A stretch of 64,000 nt of DNA from Chelydra serpentina. Taxonomy: Eukaryota; Chordata; Testudines; Chelydridae. Shown here piece by piece: positions 1 to 10,580 of this stretch (positions are counted from its first letter, which is position 1; each line of letters begins with the position of its first letter). Location: contig JBAIAC010000001.1 of assembly GCA_037349315.1 (NCBI GenBank), positions 31,682,001 through 31,746,000 on the forward strand, given 5' to 3'. The position numbers were made by a program, and so were the translations under genes. Under the pieces are notes generated by a model that had not been told where the DNA came from, made no database searches, and saw nothing but the letters and a program-made list of their open reading frames with translations.

Positions 1-167
1 GCCCCAGCAGCAGGCTTTTCCCTGCTATCTTTCCTGGGGGGGGGGGTTCCCTGCCTGCTGCTCTGAGGATATACTGTACTGTATGTAATTTCATTTTAAC
101 GCGGTCCCCGCTATAATGCGGTACTTGGCATGGATCCCAAGTCCCGCGTTATAGTGAGGGTCCGGTG
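1..167. mobile_element. Partial pogo/Tigger-like DNA element (right end)
   Basis: The stretch around 100-167 has the 'Ctataa-Cgcg' style end sequence typical of pogo/Tigger miniature elements. It ends at position 167, just before a TA dinucleotide (168-169), the usual target of Tc1/mariner-class elements. It shares the 'ataacgcgg' and 'aagtccc' motifs with itself in inverted form (near 110-125 and 140-155), so the end can fold. The left end is not visible and may lie outside the window. A G-run at 38-47 is included only because no boundary could be seen. Confidence 0.4.
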
Positions 168-169
168 TA

Positions 170-757
170 CATTCTGATTCAGCCTCAGCGTGCTGTCAGT
201 GCTCAGGCCCTCCAGTCCCACCCCAACCTGAGCACTGACATTCTCCATCGACCCAGTCCTGCAGACATTTGTGCTGCATATTGACCCAACCTGGGGTTCA
301 GCTGTGCATCCACGGACTTGCTTAGTTTCCCCAGCACAGCCAGAGATATCAACAAGAATAAAGTTAAATTGATTGCCTTAGTGTCTACTGCACAGATCTT
401 CCCCACCCCTCTTCATTACAAAACTGTGAAGGAGATTTTTAGTTGGCAATAATCTCACAAACAAATTAGCTTGACTTTAACTCCATTATGTAGGCTAGTC
501 TCTCTTGAATTCTGCACCATTAACACAGGAAATGGGCTCATTAATTATGGATGGTGTATACACTTAGTTTAAGTAATTCAAGGAATACGTTAGGTGGTTT
601 GTGGTGGCATCTCTCTTAATCATGTGGGTACTGTTGGAATGTCTTTCCCAGAGTGCAGCATGTTTCTGGATGCACAATATTTAGATTCAGAGTAACAGAC
701 TCTTTGAGGTACTCTGTAGAGACAGGGATGGGTGGAACAGGTTTGGATAAAAATAAA
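170..757. other. Unannotated stretch
   Basis: I see no coding exon, RNA gene or recognisable repeat here. The only open frames are short, lack family motifs and look like chance. Confidence 0.55.
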
Positions 758-1144
758 ATTGAACCCAGGGCCGGCTCCAGGCACCAGCCAACCAAGCATG
801 TGCTTGGGGCGGCACCTGGAGGGGTTTGGTTTTTTTTTTTAATTTTTTAAAAAAAAACAAACCCACTCTTCCCGGCGCCCCGGGCAGGGGAGCGGGGAGG
901 CAGGCGTGCCGCCCTCCCTGCCGGCACCCTGGCAGCAGGGGGCGGCTGTGCCGTGCTCCCCGCCGGTGCCCCGGCCGGAGCAGCAGGGGGCAGCTATGCT
1001 GCGCTCCCAGCCGGTGCCCCAGTCGAGGCAGCGGGACCGCGGGCGAGCCACGCTCCCCACCAGCGCCCTCGCTGGGGGAGCGGGGCGGCCAGCAGCTTTT
1101 TTGCCTGGGGCGGCAAAAACGCCGGAGCCGGCCCTGATTGAACC
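758..1144. mobile_element. hAT-type nonautonomous element with perfect 8-bp TSD
   Basis: The element spans 766-1136 and begins CAGGGCCGGCTC and ends GAGCCGGCCCTG, a perfect 12-bp terminal inverted repeat. It is flanked by the identical 8-bp duplication ATTGAACC at 758-765 and 1137-1144, the size expected for hAT transposition. The inside is very GC-rich, with a T/A-rich spacer at 829-860 and repeated 'ggtgccccggccggagcagcaggg'-like modules around 960-1020. It has no transposase and must have been moved by a trans-acting hAT enzyme. Open frames through it are compositional artefacts. Confidence 0.9.
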
Positions 1145-1294
1145 AAACCTTTGTCTCAAACTGAGCCTCTGTTTATTACTGGCATTCATAAAACTTCCAT
1201 TAACATTTGTATGTTGCCTTCCACTTTTGATGCACCTTTGCCCATCAGTATTTCACTCGGGAGTGGAAACAGAATTATCAGGAACATAGTGGAT

Positions 1295-1410
1295 TGATCA
1301 TAGGACTGGAAGCTATGCACTCCAGAGTCCTAATCCCAGCTTTAACATGGACTCAATGGGTGGCCTTAGGTGAATCCTCCCTGCTTCTGTGCAGTAAGCC
1401 ACATACTCTC
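1295..1410 (+). repeat. MIR-like SINE fragment
   Basis: Contains the weakened MIR order: a tRNA-like promoter remnant ('ctaatcccag'), then a line resembling 'ccttgggcaagtcactt' ('ccttaggtgaatcctcc'), then 'tgcttctgtgc'. It is old and degraded, and its ends are approximate. Confidence 0.45.
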
Positions 1411-1632
1411 CCGCAATCGATAAAAAGAGGCTAATATTTAAGTAAAGCGATCTGCATTTACCACACTATGGTATATATATATACACCCAGCCATTATCTC
1501 CCATTCTAAGTCCAGGGTAATAGCAATGGTTTCTCAGATAGCAACTGTCTTCCAATCAAGGCACTTCTGTGGAATCTATTATGACAGTATCTCACCTCCT
1601 CATAGTCCACCTTGGAATTTATCTTCACAATG

Positions 1633-2348
1633 TGTCTAGGCATGGGCAGCACATGGCTCCGGCATTTGGGGAGGCTGGCCCCAGCACCAGAAGCTCTGTC
1701 CCGAGGCCCAGCCCATGCTCCACCTACACTCTGCCCCAAGAACCTGCCCATGCACAGCCCCCTCCCGCAAAGCTCCCCCAGAATCCGGGCACGTCCCTCC
1801 TCTCCTCTACCCCATCCCTCAAGGCCCCTGCTATCCGCCGCGTCCTTTCACCTCCCCCCAAGACCCCACTGCCTTCTGCGTCCCTCCTCTCCTCCACTCC
1901 CTTCCCTGTGGCCCCCCCACCCGCTGCAGTGCTCACTGAGTCCCAAGACCCCTCCTCTCCTCCACCCCCACTCTCCACCCCCACCACGGCACTGGCTTCC
2001 TCCCCTCCAGGTCTCAGCAGGGGGGCAGGGTCACAGGGGAGGGTGGGTGGTAGAGGGGAGAGACTCAGCAAGCAAGTCATGGGTGCCTCTGGGGAGGAGA
2101 GGAGGGACTACTCAGCGAGAAGCGGTGGGCAATGGGGGTCTCGGGGGAGGGGCAGAGCAGGGACAGGAAGAAGTGGAGCATGGGGAAGGGCCACTGGGGA
2201 AAAGCAGGAGGGGGCCTCAGGAGTAGAACACAGGCGGGTTCACCATACCCCAAGCATCCACACGCTGCAAGGTGGCGGGTCGGTGGCTGCACTGCAGGGG
2301 ATGCTTAACCTCCCCTGGACTATTATGCCTGCCGCCGATGTGTCTAGG
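1633..2348. mobile_element. hAT-type nonautonomous element, C-rich/G-rich interior
   Basis: The element spans 1641-2340, about 700 bp. It is flanked by an exact 8-bp repeat TGTCTAGG at 1633-1640 and 2341-2348. The ends CATGGGCAGCACATGG and (complement of the right end) CATCGGCGGCAGGCAT form an imperfect terminal inverted repeat, which fits hAT. The interior is strongly strand-asymmetric: about 1690-2010 is C-rich and about 2010-2230 is G-rich, so the halves are roughly complementary in composition. Long open frames cross it on both strands (up to 276 codons) but are low-complexity Pro/Ser/Gly-rich and have no domain. I read it as a nonautonomous transposon, not a gene. Confidence 0.8.
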
Positions 2349-2450
2349 ATTACCCCAGATATATACCGGGGGAAACTGAGGGACAGAAAGGTTAAGTGAC
2401 TTGCTCAAGTTCACACAGGAAGTTTGTGGCAGACTGAGGGGCACCTGTGT
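2349..2450 (-). repeat. MIR-like SINE fragment
   Basis: In reverse orientation this carries the MIR body: 'aaactgagggacagaaagg', 'ttaagtgacttgctcaag', 'tcacacaggaag'. Only the central part is present. Confidence 0.65.
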
Positions 2451-3836
2451 CAGAGAAACCTATTAATCATTGTATTTCTTCATAAAGGAAGAGACCAGAC
2501 CCTTGAATAGGAATCGGGGATGAATATTGAAACAATATAGAGCCCCTGCATACAAAATGATTCTTTCCCTGACTCGAGCAACTGTTTGTGACAAAGCTGT
2601 CAAATGAAATGCGGGGGGAGGGCACACAGTTCTGTACAACTTAGAGACTCATAGTTGTGGAGGAGGTTTGGTTCAGGTTCCTCTGTGATGGTGAGAGGAA
2701 AGAGCTGTTGACCATTCCCTTCCGCTCTATTAGTGCTGGGCAGAGGAGATTTTTCTGGCCTCTGCAGAGTTTGGTAGCTTCCTGGAATAACCCATCTAAA
2801 CGGTTTATTGCTCCAGTATGGATTATTACGATTTATGAATAAACCTAGATGTCTGAGTTATGAAAGATGGTTATTGCCTTTCTGGCTTGTCATTCAGATG
2901 TGCTCACCATGGGACAGGGGTGTTGGAAATAACTCACTTTAAAAAAAAAAAAGAAGGCTAAAGGAATCTCATAATGGCAAGATAGCACCTGGGATATCTA
3001 GCCTGACAATTTACTCTTTACGCTTGGAGGGACTTGGTCTGTTTGATGCTTCTAGTAATAGGAATCTCCTCTCTCTGTCTGTCTGTTCTGTGCCCATCAC
3101 CATGAGTTCCTACCCCTCTCCCTTTCCCCTCCCCTTTCCTCCCTCTCTTCTCCTACTTCTAAAGAAGACAAAACTCTTAACCAGCTAAACATAGTTCTGA
3201 CTGAGGGTTTTAACTGTGCTCAGCATTGAGATACCAGACATTTCCCTCTGGCTAGAACTGTCCCCAGAACGCACACTTCAAGTGGAAATGCCACCGGTGC
3301 TCTAACAAGTGCAGCATCTAATTGATTCTCAGCAGGCTCCTGTGCTGTTGTTGTGTTAGTGTAATCTTTCCATGCCCTTCAAGGGCATTCTCCTCCAGTC
3401 GTTTCCTTCCTCCTTTTGTTGTGAATTGTATCTATGCATGTATTCCCTGTTTTCCCCAGGTTGCCTCTCCTATGATCTGCATTTTCAGTCACAGTGTCCA
3501 TATTACTGCCATAGCTGCTCAGTAACACTTTGAACAGAGAGAGTCTCAATTGGCTTAACCACGCATGTCATTTCCACATTTCAAATCTCTAGCCTCTGTG
3601 AAGCATACACCAGTTGTAATACACCGTATATGTTTGTGTAACATCTTCTGTAACTGGTGCCCCCCTACAGCTATGGTGCATTTACATTAATGGGATGTTG
3701 TGGAGTATCTGCTCTATTTAGCACTTTAGCAAAAACGTTCTAGCTGCATGTACCTGGTAAACATCAGCCCCACAGCAAGTGTATAATACCCTCCTGACCA
3801 GTCCTACAGAAACAGAGCAGTGCAAAGTCCATCTCG
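2451..3836. other. Unannotated stretch with pyrimidine tract
   Basis: No gene or transposon recognised. It has an A-run at 2941-2952 and a C/T-rich tract at about 3068-3160 on the plus strand. Open frames here are short and motif-free. Confidence 0.5.
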
Positions 3837-4205
3837 CATAAGCAACCTTGCAATAATAATCATGTATGCAAAGCATAGAGCTCATGAGCAACCCTGTCAA
3901 AAACAACCCAGCATACAGAACCCAACATGCACCAAGAGCAACCCTGCAATAACAAATAGGTCTGCAAAACTCAGGACAAAGGTCTATCAAAACTCATAAG
4001 CAACCATATGAAAATAATCCACTGCACAGAATCCAACATGCTCCCAACCATAAAACAGGTGCATGCAGCTCAACACAGCTGAACAGCCTATAATTATAAG
4101 CAGGTGCTCACAGTCCAGTACCAACCACAACCAAATCTATTGAAACAAAACATGTACTATGAGCAATCCTATGAGAACACACCAGCGTGCATTTTCACAA
4201 AGAAA
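3837..4205. repeat. Decayed minisatellite, about 46-62-bp units
   Basis: A phrase resembling 'cataagcaaccctg' recurs at 3837, 3883, 3933, 3995 and, weaker, near 4090 and 4157. Most copies are followed by 'cagcatacagaaccc' / 'cactgcacagaatcc' and 'aacatgc'. Spacing is 46, 50, 62 and then roughly 50-65 bp, so this looks like about seven diverged tandem units with indels. No coding frame explains the periodicity. Unit boundaries were set by eye. Confidence 0.6.
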
Positions 4206-4562
4206 TGAACAATCATTTTGTTAAGGAAAGGGAGTCCACACTCAAGCTTCTCTGATTATTATAAGCTTTGGGGAAATTGTTTAGAAAAAAAAATGTGGAC
4301 ATCCTTTTAAAAAGGAGAACAGATTATACAAAGATTCGATTTGGAGTGAAGCTTTAGTACTCAAGGAAATGATAGCATTGGCTCCAGCCAGGCATAGAGC
4401 AGGTGTCCTGCTGAGCAAGTTTCCCCACAGAATCCTGATCTTGTTGCAGACTCTGTTGTTCTACTGTTAGCCTCTGCCCAGCTCTGCCAAGGAGCCTCAG
4501 TACCAAGCTGCAGTGTTCTCTGCTATTGTAGTCCTGAGCCCCAAAGGAGCTCTACCAATACA
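4206..4562. other. Unannotated stretch
   Basis: No gene or transposon recognised. There is an A-run at about 4284-4293. Confidence 0.5.
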
Positions 4563-5215
4563 TGTTACTCCTTACCTGCAGCACTCACGTCTATTCACCT
4601 CCAAAACTAGGAAGCTCAGTGTTACAAGGCTGCTCTTTCATGCTGGGTGATGCCTCCTTCTGGCTGTATCCGGGCATTAGATCTGCCAAGCTCCTTCCTG
4701 TAGATGCACTCCATCACTCTCTCTGTGCCTTGCTCTGTCAGGGCTCAGCTGCTCCCACTTTGTGGCTTGGCCCACCAGCCAGGTCACTGTAAACCTCCCC
4801 TTTCAGGGCATCAAAGTCTCTCAGGACCCACTATCCTAGGCAGTCTTCCCATTCACTGCACCTTAAAGGTGCCACTTCCCCTTTGGCTGGTCATGAAACC
4901 AAGGCCTGCTCTCTACACTGGGTTCCACCCCAGCACCATACAACAAGCAGTCAAGATCTGCACAGTCCTGAACCTCACTGCTGTATCCCTGGGCTATTTT
5001 CTGCCTTCCCTTTGCTCACTCTGATAGCAACTGAAGCCCCTTTCCTCTGTGAAGCCCCCAGCTGCTCTTAGCTACTGGGCTTTCCTGTTCCTGTCCAGCT
5101 GAGCCATCTCTTTAATTAATCCTTGTTCCCGGGCTCCTCCTCCAGGTTCAGCATAGGGAGTTAATTGGCTTACTTAACCCCTTCAGGCCTTGTGAGGGGC
5201 GGACTCCTCCTCACA
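4563..5215 (-). mobile_element. Possible solo LTR (minus orientation)
   Basis: Read on the minus strand, the block would start TGTGAGGAGGAGTCCGCC and end GGAGTAACA, i.e. 5'-TG...CA-3'. Its composition and phrasing resemble chelonian LTRs I recall. A TTAATTAAAG near the minus-strand start could act as a TATA-like element. The 5-bp flanks (ATACA and CTGAG) do not match, so the boundaries are not confirmed and it could be another GC-rich repeat. No internal retroelement genes adjoin it. Confidence 0.4.
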
Positions 5216-6041
5216 CTGAGACAGACACAAAAAAAGTATTTAAAAAATAAAACGAGGAAACAACTGTTAGCTGCATTTTTTCAAATGCCCAGAACAGCTC
5301 AGGTTTGGTTTGAGTTCTGCTCAGGCTCTTCTTTTAACCCACCAGTTTGCCCATTTCTAGTGAGAGGAGTCAATAGGAAGAGACAGTGTTGTTCCCAGGT
5401 GAAACCAGATAGCTGGTGCTCAAAATGTTTCAAAAGGACACAGGTGTTAGTGTCTGTGGGTAAAGCACCTACAAAACACGGCATTCCGGCTGCTCCCAGC
5501 TGAAATGACAAGGCCCAGACAAGCATTCACAGAACAGTCTACTGGGCAGCTCAGCTGAACTCCCCTCGGCAGACAACACAGCTGCTTGGAAGGTGTGCAA
5601 GGAGTGCCTTTCACCTGTGACAAGCACCTTCCCTTGGGAAAGAGAAGAAACCACCAAGGCAGCAGATATTATTTTTCACTATTGTGGGTATTTTCCATGT
5701 GAACACAGACCGTTGGGTAGGACGTGCTTTTAAGACACAACCCTGTGGTATTAGGTGCACACAGGTGGGCTACCCCCCTGTGGGAGATCCAGCAGGTATT
5801 GTGCAGTCATAAGGAATCCTCCAAGGTTTCTGAGCAGCATGAACCAGCACAACCCCTGTTATGGGACTGCATGTGAGGGCAGCTTCACTGCCTGGGACCC
5901 TCACCCACCCCATTTGGGAAGTCTGGTACCACGGTCACCTCTGGCCACTTACAAGCCTTGTGTTTCTGGAGACCAAGGAATTGAATTATGCCTCACTCGT
6001 GAGCACACAAAGATGGAGCTGACAAGAAAACGTGTGTTTCC
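5216..6041. other. Unannotated stretch
   Basis: No gene or repeat recognised. An A-rich patch lies at 5226-5256. Open frames are short and without motifs. Confidence 0.5.
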
Positions 6042-6228
6042 TGAACATAAGAATGGCCATACTGGGTCAGACCATCTAGCCCATTATCCTGACTGCCAAC
6101 AGTGGCCAATGCCAGGTGCCCCAGAGGGAGTGAACGTAACAGGTAATGATCAAGTGATCTCTCTCCTGCCATCCATCACCCCCCTCTGGCAAACAGAGGC
6201 TAGGGACACCATTCCTTACCTATCCTGG

Positions 6229-9200
6229 CTAATAGCCATTAATGGACTTAACCTCCATGAATTTATCTAGTTCTCTTTTAAACCCTGTTATAGACTTAGC
6301 CTTTACAACCTCCTCAGGCAAGGAGTTCCACAGGTTGACTGTGCGCTGTGTGAAGAAGAACTTCCTTTTATTTGTTTTAAACCTGCTGCCCATTAATTTC
6401 ATTTGGTGGCCTCTAGTTCTTATATTATGGGAACAAGTAAATAACTTTTCCTTATTCACTTTTTCCACACCACTCATGATTTTATATACCTCTATCATAT
6501 CCTCCCCCCCCACCCAGTCTCCTCTTTTCCAAGCTGAAACGTCCTAGACTCTTTAATCTCTCCTCATATGGGACCCGTTCCAGACCCCTAATCTTTTTAG
6601 TTTCCCTTCTCTGAAACTTTTCTAATGCCAGTATATCGTTTTTGAGATGAGGAGACCACATCTGTATGCAGTATTCAAGATGTGGGAGTACCATGGATTT
6701 ATATAAGGGCAATAAGATATTCTCCGTCTTAGTTTCTATCCCTTTTTTAATGATTCCTAACATCCTGTTTGCTTTTTTGACTGCTGCTGCACACTGCGTG
6801 GACGTCTTCAGAGAACTATCCACGATGACTCCAAGATCTCTTTCCTGATTAGTTATAGCTAAATTAGCCCCCATCATATTGTATGTATAGTTGGGGTTAT
6901 TTTTTCCAATGTGCATTACTTTACATTTATCCACATTACATTTCATTTGCCATTTTGTTGCCCAATCACTTAGTTTTGTGAGATCTTTTTGAAGTTCTTC
7001 ACAGTCTGCTTTGGTCTTAACTATCTTGAGCAGTTTAGTATCATCTGCAAACTTTGCCACCTCCCTGTTTACCCCTTCTTCCAAATCATTTATGAATAAG
7101 TTGAATAGGATTGGTCCTAGGACTGACCCTTGGGGAACACCACTAGTTACCCCTCTCCATTCTGAACATTTACCATTTATTCCTACCCTTTGTTCCGTCT
7201 TTTAACCAGTTCTCAATCCATAAAAAGATCATCCCTCTTATCCCATGGCAACTTAATTTACATAAGAGCCTTTGGTAAGGGACCTTGTCAAAGGCTTTCT
7301 GGAAATCTAAGTACCCTATGTCCACTGAATCCCCCTTGTCCACATGTTTGTTGACCCCTTCAAAGAACTCTAATAGATTAGTAAGACATGATTTCCCATA
7401 ACAGAAACCATGTTGACTTTTGCCCAACAGTTTATGTTCTTCTAGGTGTCTGACAATTTTATTCTTTACTATTGTTTCAACTAATTTGCCCGATACTGAT
7501 GTTAGACTTACTGGTCTGTAATTGCTGGGATCACCTCTAGAGCCCTTTTTAAATATTGGCGTTACATTAGCTATCTTCCAGTCATAGGGTACAGAAACTG
7601 ATTTAAAGGACAGGTTACAAACCCTAGTTAATAGTTCCGCAATTTCACATTTGAGTTCTTTCAGCACTCTTGGATGAATGCCATGTGGTCCCGGTGACTT
7701 GTTACTGTGAAGTTTATCAATTAATTCCAAAACCTCCTCTAATTACACTTCAATCTGTGACAATTCCTCTGATTTGTCACCTACAAAGGATGGCTCAGGT
7801 TTGGGAATCTTTGTAACATTCTCAGCCATAAAGACTGAAACAAAGAATTCCTTTAGTTTCTCCTCAATGACTTTATCATCTTTAAGTGCTCCTTTTGTAT
7901 CTCGATCATCCAGGGGCCCCACTGGTTGTTTAGCCAGCTTCCTGCTTCTGATGTACTTAAAAAACATTTTGTTATTATCTTCTGAGTTTTTGGCTAGCTG
8001 TTCTTCAAACTCCTTTTTGGCTTTTCTTATTACATTTTACACTTAATTTGGCAGTGTTTATGCTCCTTTCTATTTACCTCACTAGGATTTGACTTCCACT
8101 TTTTAAAAGATGCCTTTTATCTCTCACTGCTTCTTTTGCATGGTTAAGCCACAGTGGCTCTTTTTTAGTTCTTTTACTGTGTTTTTTTAATTTGGGGGAT
8201 ACATTTAAGTTTGGCCTCTATTATGGTGTCTTTGAAAAGTGTCCATGCAGCTTGCAGGGATTTCACTCTAGTCACTGTACCTTTTAATTTCTGTTTAACT
8301 AACCTCCTCATTTTTGCATAGTTGCCCTTTCTGAAATTAAATGCCACAGTGTTGGGCTGCCGAGGTGTTCTTCCCACCACAGGAACGTTAAATGTTATTA
8401 TATTATGGTCACTATTTCCTAGTGGTCCTATTATAGTTACCTCTTGGACCAGATCCTGTGCTCCACTCAAGACTAAATCGAGAATTGCCTCTCCCCTTGT
8501 GGGTTCCTGTGCCAGTTGCTCCAAGAAACACTCATTTAAAGTATCGAGAAATTTTGTCTCTGCATTTCATCCTGAGGTGACATGTACCCAGGCAATATGG
8601 GGATAATTGAAATCTCCCACTATTATTGAGTTCTTTATTTTGATAGCCTCTCTAATCTCCCTTAGCATTTCATAGTCACTATCACTGTCCTGGTCTGGTG
8701 GTCGATAATAGATCCCTATTGTTATGTTCTTATTAGAGCATGGAATTACTATCCATAGAGATTCTATGGAACATGTGGATTTATTAAAGATTTTTACTTC
8801 ATTTGATTCTACATTTTCTATCACATATAGTGCCACTTCCCCTCGTCCCCCTCTGCACGACCTGTTCTGTCCTTCCGATATATTTTATACCTCGGAATGA
8901 TTGTGTCCCATTGATTGTCCTCACTCCACCAGGTTTCCGTGATGCCTATTCTATCAATAGCCTCCTTTAACACTCTAGTTCACCCATTTCATTATTTAGA
9001 CGTCTAGCATTTGTGTACAAGCACTTTAAAAACTGGTCACTGTTTATTTGTCTGCCCTTTTCTGATGTGTCCGATTCTTTTTTATGTGACTGTTTCTCGT
9101 CTGATCTGGCCCCTCCTTTATCCTCTTCCACCCTCTCCTCCTGACTAAAACCTAGAGAATCTCTAGCAATAGACTCTCCGCTAAGAGACGTCTTTGTCCG

Positions 9201-9248
9201 ATCCACGTGCTCCTCTGCAGCAATCAGCTTTCCCCCATCTCTTAACAT
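6229..9248 (-). pseudogene. CR1 ORF2 relic: AP endonuclease + reverse transcriptase
   Basis: On the minus strand the order is: endonuclease N-terminus (KCLYTNARRLNN, near 9000), endonuclease core (ITIGIYYRPPDQD and IIVGDFNYPHIAW, in 8836-8567), endonuclease C-terminus with the GNSDHNIITF catalytic block (8524-8174), then reverse transcriptase. RT shows KSPGPHGIHPRVLKEL, NVTPIFKKGS, NYRPVSLTS and GYLDFQKAFDKVP (7730-7170), then KFADDTKLLK with the catalytic FADD (7084-6482), and the C-terminus [14 protein letters not shown] ending at 6229. The frame changes several times (segments at 9248, 8836/8524, 7967/7730, 7084, 6513), and gaps at about 8966-8837 and 8173-7968 hold stops. The protein would nick target DNA and prime reverse transcription from it; it is not translatable here. 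Confidence 0.9.
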
Positions 9249-9279
9249 TAAAAAGGTTGCAGAGCAGTTTTTAAACTAA

Positions 9280-9931
9280 GTGCCAGCCGTCTGCATCCAT
9301 TTTGGTTGAGGTGGAGCCCATCCTTCCTGCATAGGCTCCCCCATCCCAAAACTTTCCCCCGTTCCTAATAAATCTAAACCCCTCCTCCCTACACCATCAT
9401 CTCATCCACACATTGAGACTGTGAAGCTCTGCCTGCCTACCTGGCCCTGCGCGTGGAGCTGGCAGCATTTCCGAGAATGCCACCACAGAGGTCCTGGATT
9501 TCAGTCTCTTTCCTAGCAGCCTAAATTTGGCCTCCAGGACGTCTCTCCTACCCTTCCCTGTGTCACTGGTACCTACATGTACCACGACCACCGGCTCCTC
9601 CCCAGCACTACTCATAAGTCTATCTAGATGCCTCGGGAGATCTGCAACCATCGCACCAGGCAGGCAAGTCACCATACGGTTCTCCCGGTCATCACAAACC
9701 CAGCTATCTGTGTGTCTAATGATCGAATCTCCCATTACTAACACCTGCCACAGTTAGGCGTTGAAAGTTGCTAGATTGTCCTGCCACTTTAACAACAGGA
9801 GCTCTGGGGATCCTGGGAAGTTCCCAAACCGGTGAGCTTCCCCTTGGTTCTGGGGAAACCAATGAATGACTTAAACCTGCAACCTCACTATGTGGGAAAT
9901 GTCTATGTAAGTCATTAGGAGCCTTGTACAC
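9280..9931 (-). pseudogene. CR1 ORF1 relic with SGNH/GDS esterase-like domain
   Basis: The open stretch 9744-9397 (minus) starts MLVMGDSIIRHTDSW and contains VVVVHVGTSDTGKG. These match block I (GDS nucleophile serine) and the later HVGTxDT block of SGNH hydrolases, a domain known in CR1 ORF1 proteins. The segment 9931-9716 in another frame reads into it from upstream and is probably its N-terminal part. The downstream remainder, to about 9280, continues in a different frame. At least two frame changes break it, and the 5' part of ORF1 is missing. The usual role is an accessory RNA-binding or membrane-associated protein for retrotransposition; this copy is dead. Confidence 0.75.
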
Positions 9932-9940
9932 AATCAGCCC

Positions 9941-10369
9941 CTGAGACTAATACGGGATCCAATAAGACATCATTAGGATACATCCCTGGCTATTGTGTAT
10001 GTGTACAACTGCCCTCTGCTGGATGGAAGCAGAACTGTAAACTGTCTGTCATAACGACTATAGTTCTAGCAGCTATGGATTCTCCTTCAGTTCAGGAGCT
10101 AGGGGTCTGTGCTTTTGGAGCAGGAGTGTCAAGAAAAGGTGTTCTCCCAGGATCCCCTTTATTGTCTCAGGGCTGCCCTGCAAGCAGCCCCTGGCCTCAG
10201 TTTCCCTTCTTGTTCCTCAATTAACTCAAAAAGAGGCTTTTATAAATCTAGTAACAACAGATCTCCTTAGACTCTGGTTTATTAAAGTTTAAAAAAAAAA
10301 CCAACCACAAAAGTCTTCCCTTCAGCCGGGCAAATTCCCCTGTCATCTCAGAGGAGACAGAGGGAGGGG
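9941..10369. other. Unannotated stretch
   Basis: No gene recognised. There is an A-run at about 10291-10300. Confidence 0.5.
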
Positions 10370-10481
10370 GGAAGGGTCTCAGAGAAGGGTCGGGACATGG
10401 GAGGGGGTCTCGAAGGAGGGGCAGGGCAGGCAGCAAGGCAAGGGTGTTCAGTTTTGTGAGAGTAGAAAGTTGGCAACCCTA
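10370..10481. mobile_element. hAT-type MITE fragment (right end only)
   Basis: The end 'gtagaaagttggcaaccct' followed by A at 10481, preceded by 'gggcaagggtgttcagttttgtg', matches the right end of the element at 39058-39685 and (inverted) the left end of the one starting at 63762. No matching left end is visible, so this is a truncated copy. Confidence 0.65.
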
Positions 10482-10484
10482 GAG

Positions 10485-10580
10485 CCAAAATCTGCTCTCC
10501 GTTACACCAGTGTTAATCTAGAGCAACTGCAGTGGCTTCAGTGGAATCATTCTGGTGTAAATATGGAAAACCTGAGAACA
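10485..10580. repeat. Palindromic miniature repeat
   Basis: Reads 'aaaatctgctctccgttaca...' and later 'tctggtgtaaatatg', an imperfect inverted pair. It looks like the amniote repeat built around 'gatttacaccagtgtaactg'. Similar pieces are at 19490-19555, 21665-21775 and 52665-52745. Confidence 0.4.

Larger units (their letters stand above)
6042..9940 (-). mobile_element. Near-full-length CR1 LINE, 5'-truncated, inactive
   Basis: A non-LTR retrotransposon of the CR1 clade about 3.9 kb long. Its 3' end is at about 6042, where the minus strand ends in 'ttcttatgttc', preceded by the 3' UTR of a CR1 group abundant in turtles ('gccatactgggtcagacc' in plus reading). Moving 5' on the minus strand come the reverse transcriptase, the endonuclease, and an upstream ORF with an esterase-like GDS block. 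The 5' boundary near 9940 was set by where homology fades. There is no poly(A) tail, as expected for CR1. The reading frame shifts between all three frames, so the copy cannot encode its proteins. Confidence 0.9.

Noticed and set aside
1569..2399. 276-codon plus-strand open frame
   Set aside because: Lies mostly within the hAT element at 1641-2340, is Pro/Ser/Gly low-complexity, and other frames are equally open. Composition explains it.
3837..4205. CRISPR-like array
   Set aside because: Units are diverged along their whole length with no constant repeat and variable spacer, in a vertebrate-type genome.
4563..5215. Confident solo LTR call
   Set aside because: TG...CA termini can be drawn, but the 5-bp flanks do not match, so it is listed only as possible.
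10371..10436. G-rich stretch as a regulatory element
   Set aside because: Explained by the G-rich interior of the truncated hAT copy ending at 10481.
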